DNA of 64,000 nucleotides from Natranaerovirga hydrolytica (GTDB lineage Bacteria > Bacillota > Clostridia > Lachnospirales > DSM-24629), in assembly GCF_004339095.1 (NCBI RefSeq), contig NZ_SMGQ01000012.1, positions 372,001-436,000 of the forward strand. The letters are read 5' to 3'. Within the stretch, counting starts at the first letter, position 1. Every line of letters begins with the position of its first letter. Under the pieces are notes generated by a model. It worked only from the letters and a program-made list of their open reading frames with translations. It was not told the DNA's origin and ran no database searches. The translations under genes and the position numbers were made by a program. Below are positions 18,217 through 27,718 of the stretch, piece after piece.

Positions 18217-18955
18217 ATAGCCAACCGCCATCAACACGTAAAATTTGACCCGTAATATAATTAGATGTATCTTGACATAAATAATAAGCCAGTTGAGCCA
18301 CATCTGCTGTTGAACCCATTCTGCCTGAAGGGATTTCATCTATAATATGGTTTATTTCTTCTAAGCTAAAGTTATGATTCATATCTGTATCAATCATACC
18401 ACAAGAAATAGCATTGACTTGAATGTTACTAGGTGCAAGTTCTTTAGCCAGTGCCTTTGTAAAAGCATTCATACCACCTTTTGAAGCAGAATAGGCAACC
18501 TCTAAACAAGCCCCTACTTCTCCCCATACTGAAGAAATGTTTATGATTTTCCCTTTTTTTTGGCGAACCATATCAGGAATGACACAATGAGAAACATTAA
18601 AAAGGCTATTTAAATTGGTGCCAATAATAGATTGCCATTGTTCTACATTCATATCGGTTAATAATCCTATGTAAGAAAGTCCTGCATTGTTTATGACAAT
18701 ATCAATTGTATTAAATTGACTATAAATTTCTTTAATCATATCTTCAGTTGGTTTATACTGGCTCACATCTGTTAAAAAACATAAACATTGAGCGCCCATT
18801 TCATTAATTTGGCTTTTAACATTATTTAACAGTGATAGATTGTTTTTTGCAACAATCACAATATTATAGTGTTGGTGTTTTGCAAAAAGAAGAGCCATTG
18901 CTTTTCCAATTCCTCTAGAGGCTCCAGTAATTAAAACGGTTTTTTTAGGGTTCAT
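18215..18955 (-). CDS. SDR-family oxidoreductase (FabG/YmfI-like)
   Basis: NAD(P)-dependent short-chain dehydrogenase of 246 residues. Cofactor motif TGASRGIG lies at 10-17, NNAG at 89-92, and the catalytic set is S142, Y155 and K159. The ISSVWGEVGACLEVAYSASKGG block resembles YmfI-type enzymes, the reductase of the EF-P 5-aminopentanol modification in Bacillus, more than fatty-acid FabG; this is a tentative call. The inner ATG at 18955 is chosen because GGAG lies 8 bases upstream; an earlier in-frame ATG is at 18973. It stands alone on the minus strand. Confidence 0.85.
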   Translation of the reverse strand: MNPKKTVLITGASRGIGKAMALLFAKHQHYNIVIVAKNNLSLLNNVKSQINEMGAQCLCFLTDVSQYKPTEDMIKEIYSQFNTIDIVINNAGLSYIGLLTDMNVEQWQSIIGTNLNSLFNVSHCVIPDMVRQKKGKIINISSVWGEVGACLEVAYSASKGGMNAFTKALAKELAPSNIQVNAISCGMIDTDMNHNFSLEEINHIIDEIPSGRMGSTADVAQLAYYLCQDTSNYITGQILRVDGGWL

Positions 18956-19168
18956 AAAATCATCTCCAATCATTTAAATCATACATTTAATGCTAAAATA
19001 TATTTTTCTACTATGGTAAAAATAAGTGTATACCACAATAAATAAAAAAATAATAAATTTGTCATAACTTTGTAACCATATGACAGGATTAATATGCTAA
19101 AATATTTAGTTGAGGTACTGTCATTATTTATAAAAGCAATTTATCTAAACTCATAGGAGGAGTTTATA

Positions 19169-20158
19169 GTGAATAAAAAAGAAGTCAAGACCATATATAT
19201 TATTTTCTCTATAGGATTAATTATACTTATTTTTTCAGGTTTAGCAATTGGTTATTCCTACTCAAAAGATACTGCACCAAAAATGAAACAAATTGAAGCA
19301 AAAGAAGAGGTAAGTGAAGGTAATCAAGGCGAGCCATTAAAAGATGATAAAAAAGAAGAGATAAATTCAGTTACTGGCTTATTATTAGGTAATGACGGCA
19401 GCGGTTCTTTAGTAGACGTTATTATGGTGGGACATTTGAACATAGATACAAATGAAGTCAATATTATCTCAGTACCTAGAGATTTGTTTATTGATTTTAG
19501 AGAAGATCACTTTAAAGAGTTAAAAGCCAATAATCCTAATAATAGAGTTTTGTATTGTAAATTAACAGAGGTATATTCTTTAATAGGAAATGACGAACAA
19601 GCATTTGAAGATTTGATTTCAATTATTGAAATCATTGTGGACTTAGAGATAGATTATTATATGACATTGGGTTTAGATAGTTTTAAAGATATTGTTGATT
19701 TTGTAGATGGTGTTGACTTCTACGTACCACAAAATATGAGCTATTATGATGATATTCAAGATTTTAGGATTAATTTAAGAGAAGGACAACAATTATTAGA
19801 TGGCGATAAAGCAGAACAATTGGTTAGATTTAGAAATTATAGGTTTGGAGATTTACAAAGAGTAGAAGTGCAAAGAGACTTTTTATCTGAATTGGTCAAC
19901 AAAGTATTATCAGAAAGCAGTATGCAAGAAAATTTTAGCATCTTAGAGGTTATTTACAATAATGTAGAAACAGATATTGCTTTTTTCGATGTAATGAAAT
20001 ACGCAAAATATATCATTAATATAGATAATGAACAATTAATGGACACAGAAAAAATGGTAACCATACCGTCCTATGGTTTCCAAATTGATAACATTTGGTT
20101 TCAAGAATGGCATATAGAAGAAGCCCATGAAGTGGTTAATGCATTATTAAATGAATAA
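19169..20158 (+). CDS. LytR-CpsA-Psr (LCP) family protein, short form
   Basis: LCP enzymes move lipid-linked wall polymers onto peptidoglycan at the outer face of the membrane. 329 residues: one N-terminal membrane segment (8-32), a charged spacer, then the LCP domain. Visible motifs are LLLGNDGSGSLVDVIMVGHLN, IISVPRDLFIDF, the block GVDFYVPQNMSYYD and LLDGDKAEQLVRFRNYRFGDLQRVEVQRDFL. The D/R pattern is retained. Start GTG follows AGGAGGAG. A paralogue lies next door. Confidence 0.9.
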   Translation: MNKKEVKTIYIIFSIGLIILIFSGLAIGYSYSKDTAPKMKQIEAKEEVSEGNQGEPLKDDKKEEINSVTGLLLGNDGSGSLVDVIMVGHLNIDTNEVNIISVPRDLFIDFREDHFKELKANNPNNRVLYCKLTEVYSLIGNDEQAFEDLISIIEIIVDLEIDYYMTLGLDSFKDIVDFVDGVDFYVPQNMSYYDDIQDFRINLREGQQLLDGDKAEQLVRFRNYRFGDLQRVEVQRDFLSELVNKVLSESSMQENFSILEVIYNNVETDIAFFDVMKYAKYIINIDNEQLMDTEKMVTIPSYGFQIDNIWFQEWHIEEAHEVVNALLNE

Positions 20159-20216
20159 CACACTAAAATTAATCCGATAGTTTTGTAATATAAATATGTA
20201 ACAATATGTGTTTTTC

Positions 20217-20245
20217 TTGTTTTTAATATAACCTTTTGCTATACT
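20217..20245 (+). promoter_or_regulatory. Promoter for second LCP gene
   Basis: TTGTTT (20217-20222), 17 bases, TATACT (20240-20245). It would start transcription about 40 bases before the TTG start of the second LCP gene and could drive the wall-polymer cluster. Confidence 0.55.
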
Positions 20246-20288
20246 ATTATATGGCATTTCACGACAATTGAATGCAGGAGGAAAAATT

Positions 20289-21614
20289 TTGAAAAAGAAA
20301 AAGAATAAAAATAAAAGCTTGATTAAAAAATTTACGAAAGTATTCTTAGGAAGCATGATTGTATTGTTTACAATAGCATCCATAGCAATAGCAGGATATG
20401 CTTACATTATAAGTCAATATGAAGGGATAGATATGTCCTTATCCGATTTATTTGGATTGGATAAAGATAAAGATGATGACAATGGAAGAAATATAAAAGA
20501 GCAAGTTAATTTTGTAGTTCTAGGTGTAGATGACGATGGATATAGACCGGATGCAATATTGTTTGGGATGTTTAATACCACAACATTAGATATTGATATT
20601 ATATCTATACCCAGAGATACACGAGTAGAATTACAAGACCCATTGTACAGTACGTTAGTAGAAAGAAGAAGTAATACACCAAGAGTAATGAAAATCAATG
20701 GTGTACCAGCTTATTCAGCAGTTAATATGAGAAATGAATATACTGTTGAAGCCATTGAAGACCTTTTGCCAATAGATATAGAGGTTGATTATTATGTAAA
20801 GATAGGGTTAGGGACGTTTAGAGAAGTGGTGGATATGATTGGTGGCGTTGAGATGTACGTTCCACAAGATATGTATTATCCAGATCCTTATCAAGATTTA
20901 TACATTAATCTAGAAGAAGGTCAACAACTCCTTAATGGTGCTCAAGCAGAACAATTAGTAAGATTTAGATCAGGCTATGCTGATCAAGATCTTGGAAGAA
21001 TAAGAACCCAACAAGAATTTATGAAACAATTTGCCAATCAAATCTTAGAAGAAAGAAACGCATTAAATATTATGAATATTGCAACAACTATTCTGGAATC
21101 AGCAGAAACCAATGTTGCACTGAGTGATGCATTATTATATTCAAGGTTCATTGATGATTTTGATGTTGATAGATTAAAAATGACAACTTTACCTGGAACC
21201 GATCGTTATATTGGTGGTGTATCCTATTTTATTATGGATGAAGAAGAAACTAGAGTGTTGTTTCAATCCATAGAAGAACAGTATGAGGATACCAATCATT
21301 ACATAGATAATGATGAAGATGAAGCAATAGAGGAGCCAATTTCTTCCATAGATAAAAACATTGAAGTTCTTAATAGTACCAACGTAGGTGGATTAGCTGG
21401 ACGTGTAAGTGACACGCTAGCACAAGAAGGATTTACCATTGTTAATGTAGACAATTATCCAAGTGGCACTTATGAAACAACACGTATAATGGTCAGTGCA
21501 CCTAATATGGGAGAAGATTTAGTAGAATTCTTTAACGAACCCATCATTGAAGTAAATGAATCGTTAAGTACAGAAGAAATAGATATAAGAATTATTATGG
21601 GATCTAATCAATAA
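20289..21614 (+). CDS. LCP family protein with LytR C-terminal domain
   Basis: Second LCP ligase, about 441 residues. A lysine-rich cytoplasmic tail, a membrane segment and an LCP domain (FVVLGVDDDGYRPDAILFGMFN, IISIPRDTRVEL, VEMYVPQDMYYPDPYQDLYINL, LVRFRSGYADQDLGRIRTQQEF) are followed by an acidic linker and a LytR_C domain (IEVLNSTNVGGLAGRVSDTLAQEGF). TTG 20289 with AGGAGG 7 bases upstream is chosen; the frame stays open further 5'. It resembles its neighbour (IPRDT versus VPRDL), so the two probably arose by duplication. Confidence 0.9.
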   Translation: MKKKKNKNKSLIKKFTKVFLGSMIVLFTIASIAIAGYAYIISQYEGIDMSLSDLFGLDKDKDDDNGRNIKEQVNFVVLGVDDDGYRPDAILFGMFNTTTLDIDIISIPRDTRVELQDPLYSTLVERRSNTPRVMKINGVPAYSAVNMRNEYTVEAIEDLLPIDIEVDYYVKIGLGTFREVVDMIGGVEMYVPQDMYYPDPYQDLYINLEEGQQLLNGAQAEQLVRFRSGYADQDLGRIRTQQEFMKQFANQILEERNALNIMNIATTILESAETNVALSDALLYSRFIDDFDVDRLKMTTLPGTDRYIGGVSYFIMDEEETRVLFQSIEEQYEDTNHYIDNDEDEAIEEPISSIDKNIEVLNSTNVGGLAGRVSDTLAQEGFTIVNVDNYPSGTYETTRIMVSAPNMGEDLVEFFNEPIIEVNESLSTEEIDIRIIMGSNQ

Positions 21615-21632
21615 GTCTAGAAAGGTAGGTAT

Positions 21633-22211
21633 ATGAATATGTCAAAAAAAAGAAAAATTTATGGCGCAATGAGTGGTGTGATTTTAGCATTAGGTGGTTT
21701 TTTAATTATTTCTACGGCTAGTGCATCAACAGGAGAAGCAGGTAGTGTAGATGATCCTTTGGTTACGAAAAGTTATGTGGATAACGAAATTTCAAAAAGG
21801 TTACAAGGTGGACAATCCAATACGGACCAGTCATCTGATGTAGATATCAATGCGTTATATGCCGACTTAATAGCTTATGTAGATGGTCAAATCGATAATA
21901 TTGAATTAGATATAAAAGTAGACAGTGGAGAGGGTTTAGAAAACACATCCTTTGAAGTCTTGGAATTAATGCCAAATCAAACGTTAATTGGCAAAGAAGG
22001 TACTGAATTAATTGTTAGAAGTGGAGAAGCTCTCATTATAGATAATCAAGATAATAATGGTATACCCAATGTGACAACAGGTGATAATTTAAAACTAGGT
22101 GAACAAGTGGCATTAAATCATTTGTTAATCATTCCAAGAGAAGATGGTCGAGGGATTGTAAGCAAAACTGGTAGTTGGATTATGATCAGAGGCGATTATA
22201 CAATACAATAA
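21633..22211 (+). CDS. Secreted protein of unknown function
   Basis: 192 residues with an N-terminal hydrophobic segment (residues 10-32, ending STASASTG), then VTKSYVDNEISKRL, a glutamine/serine-rich stretch, DLIAYVDGQIDNIEL, and a C-terminal compact region with FEVLELMPNQTLIGKEGTEL, IVRSGEALIIDNQDNNGIPN and WIMIRGDYTI. I know no named family. The C-terminal half looks like a small beta domain exposed outside the cell. Its place between an LCP ligase and MurJ suggests a wall-polymer accessory role (inference). Confidence 0.7.
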   Translation: MNMSKKRKIYGAMSGVILALGGFLIISTASASTGEAGSVDDPLVTKSYVDNEISKRLQGGQSNTDQSSDVDINALYADLIAYVDGQIDNIELDIKVDSGEGLENTSFEVLELMPNQTLIGKEGTELIVRSGEALIIDNQDNNGIPNVTTGDNLKLGEQVALNHLLIIPREDGRGIVSKTGSWIMIRGDYTIQ

Positions 22212-22226
22212 TAAGGTCGTGTTGAG

Positions 22227-23774
22227 ATGGATAAGAAAAACAATATAATTAATGTTGCGTCTTTGGTTATTATGCTGACTTTAATAGGAAAAGTGTTGGC
22301 CTTTGCTAGAGACGCATTAATTGCCAGTAGAGTGGGTACAAGTTTTGAGGCAGATGCATACTTCTTTGCTAATAATTTAACGACTATGAGTTTTGTAGGG
22401 GTTGCAGCATCTATTCTCACAGCATTAATCCCCGTTTTTGTGAGAATTAGAAAAATAGAAGGCAAAGAAGCCTTTTTTAAGTTTGCCAATAATGTTATTA
22501 ATATCTTTATGTGTATAGCAGTTGCTTTAATTATTGTTGTCAATATAGGGGCTTTTATCGTAAGACAATATACCAGTGATCCACAGATATACTTAACCAG
22601 TCAAATTGTTTCAGGATTAGTCATTAGTATTTTTTTCATTACCATAACTTATGTTTTTATTGCAATATTACAATCTATGAACCAATTTGGTGCAGCAGCT
22701 ATGGTTAGTTATCCATTTAATGCGGTGATGATTGTTTATATATTTTTCTTCCTAAATGTAGATAATTTGCTTCAGTTTGCATACTTTACAGCTTTTGCTT
22801 GGGGGATGCAAGCTGCCATACTGATACCAACTCTTCGAAAGAATCAGTATAAGTACGCATTTATTTTGAATATAAAAGAAAAACGTTTGAACCAAATATG
22901 GCAAATGATCATTCCAATAATGATTATTACGATGGTTCATCAAAACAATGTAAACATTGATAATTTATTTTCTTATAGGTTTTTAGGAGAAGGGGTGGCA
23001 TCTGGGATTTACTATGCCAATACCATTTATGTTGCTATTGTTACAGTCATTATTTATGGTATAATGACTGTGGCTTATCCTAAAATTAGTGAGAAGAATT
23101 TAGTGGATACAGATTCAATGAATACTTATGTATTAGATATTATAAGTATTATTGGGTTTATTATTCTGCCATTAACCATTGGATTTACTGTTCTTGGAAA
23201 AGAAATTATAACCATGATATATGGTAGAGGTGAGTTTGGAGCAAGCAGTATACAATTAACCACCACGGTACTGACAAGATATGCAATAGGTGCTCTTGGA
23301 TTAGGGATATTAGAAGTACTTAGCAAGACATACTTTGCTTCTAAACGGTTTTTGCCGCCATTACTTGCCATACTTTCTATAAATGTTACAAATATAATAG
23401 GGACCTCTGTTTTAAGGTATTATGGCGTAGGTGGCATTGCATTATCAACATCTGTTTCTATGTTATTAGGTTCTTTTGTTTTCTTAGGCTATTATATTAA
23501 AAAACATAATATAGAAATTTCTAAATCAACAAGAAATAACTTTTTTAAGATGGTAGCTGCTTCTTTAGGAATGTTGCTGTTAATTTATCCATTCCAAAAT
23601 ATACTAAAAACTATCTTAGATGTCAATAATTCTATACATAATCTTATTATTATTTTTAGCACCACATTAATAGGTTTGTTGACGTATATTGTGATTAATG
23701 TTCTTGTTAAAGAAAGCAATACAAAAAATATATATAATCAACTTGTCAATAGAAAGAGGGAGAATAATGTTTAA
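22227..23774 (+). CDS. murJ: Lipid II flippase MurJ (MviN family)
   Basis: MOP-superfamily flippase of 515 residues with about 14 hydrophobic segments. Its N-terminal signature is LIGKVLAFARDALIASRVGTSFEADAYFFA, and AYPKISEKNL and MIYGRGEFGASSIQLTTTVL appear later. It would flip lipid II or, given the cluster, a related lipid-linked wall precursor. A chromosomal MurJ in a polysaccharide cluster may be a specialised paralogue. It overlaps the next gene by 8 bases. Confidence 0.88.
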   Translation: MDKKNNIINVASLVIMLTLIGKVLAFARDALIASRVGTSFEADAYFFANNLTTMSFVGVAASILTALIPVFVRIRKIEGKEAFFKFANNVINIFMCIAVALIIVVNIGAFIVRQYTSDPQIYLTSQIVSGLVISIFFITITYVFIAILQSMNQFGAAAMVSYPFNAVMIVYIFFFLNVDNLLQFAYFTAFAWGMQAAILIPTLRKNQYKYAFILNIKEKRLNQIWQMIIPIMIITMVHQNNVNIDNLFSYRFLGEGVASGIYYANTIYVAIVTVIIYGIMTVAYPKISEKNLVDTDSMNTYVLDIISIIGFIILPLTIGFTVLGKEIITMIYGRGEFGASSIQLTTTVLTRYAIGALGLGILEVLSKTYFASKRFLPPLLAILSINVTNIIGTSVLRYYGVGGIALSTSVSMLLGSFVFLGYYIKKHNIEISKSTRNNFFKMVAASLGMLLLIYPFQNILKTILDVNNSIHNLIIIFSTTLIGLLTYIVINVLVKESNTKNIYNQLVNRKRENNV

Positions 23775-24222
23775 GAAATTTAATGTTGTAGATTGGTTTA
23801 TTCTTTTGTTTTTAATTTTAATTATTGGTTTTGCCTTTTTAAAAGTTACGAGTACATTGGATACTCAGAATCATATAGAAGCCATCGTAACTTTTGAAGC
23901 AGAAGAACAACCCATGGGGCTTATTAATGCTATTGCCATAGGGGATAGTCTATACGATTCAAGTCGAGATACTTATATAGGAGAAGTTGTTTCAGTAGAT
24001 TATACAGAATATAAAGAGTTGATTAAAAACGATTTAGATGAGATGGAATATAAAGCCATTCCAGATAAATACAATGCCATTGTTCAAGTGAAAGTTGAAC
24101 TTGAAGACAGTGAACTCGGATTGAGTGTAGGTAATCGAAGAATTATTATAGGAACATCTGTAAGAGTTAAGTCAAGAAGCTATGTATTTGATGGAGATGT
24201 TGTAGACTTAGAAATTCAGTAG
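23767..24222 (+). CDS. DUF4330-family protein (first copy)
   Basis: 151 residues: short cytoplasmic N-terminus (MFKKFNVVDW), one membrane segment (11-30), then an extracytoplasmic domain with AIAIGDSLYDSSRDTYIGEVVSVDY and AIPDKYNAIVQVKVELE. This layout and the GD/Y-x-x-IGEV and PDKY-type motifs match DUF4330. ATG 23767 is used; the frame is open upstream into murJ but lacks a ribosome site there. A second family member lies at 27212 in the same cluster. Function unknown. Confidence 0.75.
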   Translation: MFKKFNVVDWFILLFLILIIGFAFLKVTSTLDTQNHIEAIVTFEAEEQPMGLINAIAIGDSLYDSSRDTYIGEVVSVDYTEYKELIKNDLDEMEYKAIPDKYNAIVQVKVELEDSELGLSVGNRRIIIGTSVRVKSRSYVFDGDVVDLEIQ

Positions 24223-24230
24223 GTGATTAA

Positions 24231-24776
24231 ATGATAAAAGAGAGTTTTATATTAAGTAATATCATTAAGTGTTTAATCGTTATAAAAGAAGGCGTTAAAA
24301 AAAGTTATCTTATAAACATTATAAAAAAATTAGAATCACCATTAGAAGAAAAAATAGAAAACAGTTTTTTCTATCAGTTTTTAACCAATGAAGATAATAA
24401 AAAGGGTTCAAAGACTCAATTGATTGAACTGATTTTTAAACTCATAGAGTGGGTGTTGAAAAAAACTTATGCTTTGTGGCACAAATGGAAAAAGGGTAGT
24501 TGGATTTATCAGTTATTGAACCATAATTTTAATTATTTTAGTAAGCATTTTTTGAAAGCTATAAGAATCGTTAGCTTGGCATTTTTAACGACAATATTAG
24601 TTAATTTGATTGTATTTATAAGAAATCCTATAACAATTGTTATGGTCATTGGGTTGATGGTATTTGTAAGTATTTTTACAAATGAAAAGGCTTACAACAA
24701 CAGCATCCTAAAAAAAGTAATGGTTAAAGTTAAAAACAGTATAATTTGGAGTGATATTGATGACTCATACATTTAA
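24231..24776 (+). CDS. Membrane protein of unknown function
   Basis: 181 residues, unrecognised. The N-terminal 100 residues are basic and helical (KKTYALWHKWKKGSWIYQLL is a tryptophan-rich stretch near 80-100). Two hydrophobic segments follow (about 115-133 and 137-152). The start is 8 bases after the DUF4330 stop. The last codons overlap the next gene by 17 bases. Operon position implies a role in wall-polymer assembly; nothing more can be said. Confidence 0.65.
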   Translation: MIKESFILSNIIKCLIVIKEGVKKSYLINIIKKLESPLEEKIENSFFYQFLTNEDNKKGSKTQLIELIFKLIEWVLKKTYALWHKWKKGSWIYQLLNHNFNYFSKHFLKAIRIVSLAFLTTILVNLIVFIRNPITIVMVIGLMVFVSIFTNEKAYNNSILKKVMVKVKNSIIWSDIDDSYI

Positions 24777-26076
24777 AAATCAGTTATTTTTTGCCTTAAT
24801 AGGGATTGCATTGGCTTTATGTTTTACTTTTTTTGGTATGCAAACGTTTATTTTAGTAGGTGGATTGGTGTTTATTTACCTATCTTTTTTGAACCCTAAT
24901 TACAGTTTAGGATTACTCATTATAGCCATTCCATTTATTGAGCCAGAATATATGTTAATGGTTATGCTAATGGTTATCTTTTTTTACGGACTTCACTACA
25001 TTAATGAAGGAAGAACACACCCCCTTCATTATAATATTCAAGGCTTTTTATTACTGTTTGTTGTTCTGGTTATTTTTACCACGTTTTTCTCGGTTTCTAT
25101 CAAAGCAAGTCAAAGAGATTTTATTTTGCATATATTATCATTGGGCATTTTATTTGTTATGATTAATAGAGAGCACACTAAAAAAGACATACATATTTTG
25201 TATGTGTGTTTTATAGGAGCAGGCATCATATCGGCAGTATATGGAATTTATCAAATGATTATCAGAGTGCCTATGGGAAGTGGTTGGGTTGATCCAAGCA
25301 TTAACCCTAATGTGGTTAGTCGAGTGTATGCCACTTTTGAAAATCCAAATATATTTGCGCTGTTTTTGTTGTTTGTCTTACCAATTACTTTAAGTTTATT
25401 TTACACCTCAAAAAAAATTGAGAGTAAAATTATTTTTGGAACCAGTTGGTTGTTAATGGTCATGGCACTGGTATTCACTTTTTCTAGAGGGGGTTATTTA
25501 GCCTTCAGTATAGGATTGTTATTATTTATTATTTTAACCAATCCAAAGAATATTATTGGCTTAACCATCATAGGGGTTCTCAGCATACCTTTATTGCCTC
25601 CTGTTATTTGGGAAAGGATATTAACAATTGGCAGTGCAACAGATAGTTCAAACTACTATAGATTGGTACTGTGGAATGGTGCCTTTGATATGATACAAGA
25701 TTATTGGCACTTAGGGACAGGATTGGGTTATGCTTCTTTTAGAGAGGTTGTGCCAAGGTATTTTAGTGAAATGAGCCCATATCATCTTCATAACACGTTT
25801 TTACAGTTTTTCGTAGAAACAGGTGTGTTAGGCATTACATTGTTAATTCTTTTAATATTAATGATTATAAAAATAACGTTAAAAGTCATCGGCAATGAAA
25901 AAGACAATTATGTAAAAAATACAACAGCAGCTTTATTAGCAGCTTTTGTAAGCATTTTTATTCACGGTATGTTTGAGCATTTGTTATTCAACCCTAAAAT
26001 CATAGTGTATTTTTGGATACTAATCGGTTTGATCTTAATAAATTATAAATTCTATAAAAGTAGGGGGAAACTATGA
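24760..26076 (+). CDS. O-antigen ligase/polymerase family membrane protein
   Basis: About 438 residues with 10-12 hydrophobic segments. The Wzy/WaaL-type signature region is present: ATFENPNIFALFLLFVLPI, FTFSRGGYLAFSIGLLLFI (SRGG motif) and the large outer loop GTGLGYASFREVVPRYF...YHLHNTFLQFFVETGVLG with the conserved histidine. Such proteins polymerise or transfer lipid-linked glycans. ATG 24760 has TGGAG upstream; GTG 24751 is an in-frame alternative. It overlaps both neighbours. Confidence 0.85.
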   Translation: MTHTFKNQLFFALIGIALALCFTFFGMQTFILVGGLVFIYLSFLNPNYSLGLLIIAIPFIEPEYMLMVMLMVIFFYGLHYINEGRTHPLHYNIQGFLLLFVVLVIFTTFFSVSIKASQRDFILHILSLGILFVMINREHTKKDIHILYVCFIGAGIISAVYGIYQMIIRVPMGSGWVDPSINPNVVSRVYATFENPNIFALFLLFVLPITLSLFYTSKKIESKIIFGTSWLLMVMALVFTFSRGGYLAFSIGLLLFIILTNPKNIIGLTIIGVLSIPLLPPVIWERILTIGSATDSSNYYRLVLWNGAFDMIQDYWHLGTGLGYASFREVVPRYFSEMSPYHLHNTFLQFFVETGVLGITLLILLILMIIKITLKVIGNEKDNYVKNTTAALLAAFVSIFIHGMFEHLLFNPKIIVYFWILIGLILINYKFYKSRGKL

Positions 26077-27161
26077 ACGTTCTAATCGTTACAATGGGAC
26101 TGGATATTGGAGGAGCAGAAACCCATGTTTATAATCTTGCTCTTGGATTGAAAAGAAGAGGTATAGAACCCATCATTATATCTAGTGGAGGCGTGTATGT
26201 TGAGTTATTAAAAAAAGAAAACATTCAACATATTGAAGCACCAGTGGATATAAAAGACTTCAAAAGTCTCTTGAAATCTTTGAATAGTGTAAAAAAAGCA
26301 ATCAAGGAAAAAGACATTCATATTGTACATGCTCATGGCAGAATTCCATCTTTAATATGCAAGATTTCAGCAAAAAAATATAACAAACCCTTTATTGTAA
26401 CGGCTCATGCCAAATTCAAGTATAATCTAATGTATCGATATACTTCTTTTTGGGGTCAAAGAACCATCTGTATTAGTGAAGACATAAAATCCTATCTAGT
26501 CAATCAATTTAAAGTGAATGCTCAAAACATTACAATTATTGAAAATGGTATTGACACGGATTTATTTAATAAAGAAGAATCAGTAGAAGATGAACGATTT
26601 AGAATCGTATTTGTCAGTCGATTAGACGATAAGTTAGGACCATTATGTAAAAAACTCATTGATGCCGTTGCATTATTAGATAATACGGACAAAACAATAG
26701 AATTAAATATAGTAGGGGACGGGCCCTATTATAAAAACTTGGAAGCCCATATTCAGAATAAACAATTGATTAACAACACAGTGAATTTATTAGGAAAAAA
26801 AACGGATGTCTATAATATTTTACCTAAAAATCAAATTGCAGTATGTGTCAGTCGTTCGGCAATGGAAGCAATGGCTTGTAAACTCCCTATTATCATAGCA
26901 GGAGGAGAAGGTTATATGGGCATACTAACAAAAGATAATGTAACAGAAGCGATGAGTAATAATTTGACAGGTAGAGGATATGAATCAAATGTTTCTGTAG
27001 AAACATTAAAAGAAGATATTTCTAGACTCATAACAATGAATGTTGATGAAATAATAAAAATGGGCGAATTCAATAGAGAGATTATTCTCAATAACTACTC
27101 CCTAACGAATATGGTAGATAAAACCATTAACATCTATAAAAAAATGTTTAACCAAGGTTAA
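26073..27161 (+). CDS. Glycosyltransferase family 4 protein
   Basis: GT-B fold enzyme of 362 residues. The N-terminal acceptor domain begins MNVLIVTMGLDIGGAETHVYNLALGLKRRG (the GGAE motif). The C-terminal donor domain has VFVSRLDDKLGPLC, LNIVGDGPYY and CVSRSAMEAMACKLPIIIAGGEGYMG; the E-x7-E-like pattern is partly kept. The sugar donor is unknown. It overlaps the polymerase gene by 4 bases (ATGA), so translation is coupled. Confidence 0.88.
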   Translation: MNVLIVTMGLDIGGAETHVYNLALGLKRRGIEPIIISSGGVYVELLKKENIQHIEAPVDIKDFKSLLKSLNSVKKAIKEKDIHIVHAHGRIPSLICKISAKKYNKPFIVTAHAKFKYNLMYRYTSFWGQRTICISEDIKSYLVNQFKVNAQNITIIENGIDTDLFNKEESVEDERFRIVFVSRLDDKLGPLCKKLIDAVALLDNTDKTIELNIVGDGPYYKNLEAHIQNKQLINNTVNLLGKKTDVYNILPKNQIAVCVSRSAMEAMACKLPIIIAGGEGYMGILTKDNVTEAMSNNLTGRGYESNVSVETLKEDISRLITMNVDEIIKMGEFNREIILNNYSLTNMVDKTINIYKKMFNQG

Positions 27162-27211
27162 ACTAAAGTTTAATCAAGAGAACATATAAAAAGTTTTAGG
27201 AGCTGGAGATA

Positions 27212-27703
27212 ATGAAGTTAATAGATGAAAAAGGCAAGATTTTAGGCATAGTCAACATTATCGACATAACAGTGATACTGCTAATCATTGCTGCTGGGTT
27301 TGTATTGATAAACTCAGATTTTATAAGAGAAACTGCTACAGCTAACAAAGAGGAAGAAAAAGATGTGTATATAACTTATTTTGTTAACAATATTAGAGAG
27401 GTTTCTGTTAATGCAATTAATGAAGGAGATACAGTTTACCAACAAGATTCACAAGATGTTTTAGGTGAAATTGTAAAAACAGAAGTAGAGAATAACACCA
27501 TTATGACAACGGATGAAGAGGGTAATGTTAGGTATGCAGAAGTGCCTGATCGATACAATATGTATATTACAATAAAAAGCAAAGCAGAATTTAAGGGAAA
27601 AGATATAGAAATTAATAATACAACGTATAAAATTGGATATGTACACTTAGTAGATACAGAAAAAATTAGATTTCAAGGTGTAATATTTGGTTTAGACTAT
27701 TAA
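27212..27703 (+). CDS. DUF4330-family protein (second copy)
   Basis: 163 residues: a cytoplasmic start (MKLIDEKGKILGIVNIIDI), one membrane segment (17-34), then an outer domain with AINEGDTVYQQDSQDVLGEIVKTEVE and AEVPDRYNMYITIKSKAEF. It shares architecture and the GD-x-Y, GEIV/GEVV and PDRY/PDKY motifs with the copy at 23767, so both are DUF4330 members. Ribosome site TAGGAG lies upstream. The pairing within one cluster suggests a hetero-complex (inference). Confidence 0.75.
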   Translation: MKLIDEKGKILGIVNIIDITVILLIIAAGFVLINSDFIRETATANKEEEKDVYITYFVNNIREVSVNAINEGDTVYQQDSQDVLGEIVKTEVENNTIMTTDEEGNVRYAEVPDRYNMYITIKSKAEFKGKDIEINNTTYKIGYVHLVDTEKIRFQGVIFGLDY

Positions 27704-27718
27704 GAGTGGTGAGATAAG

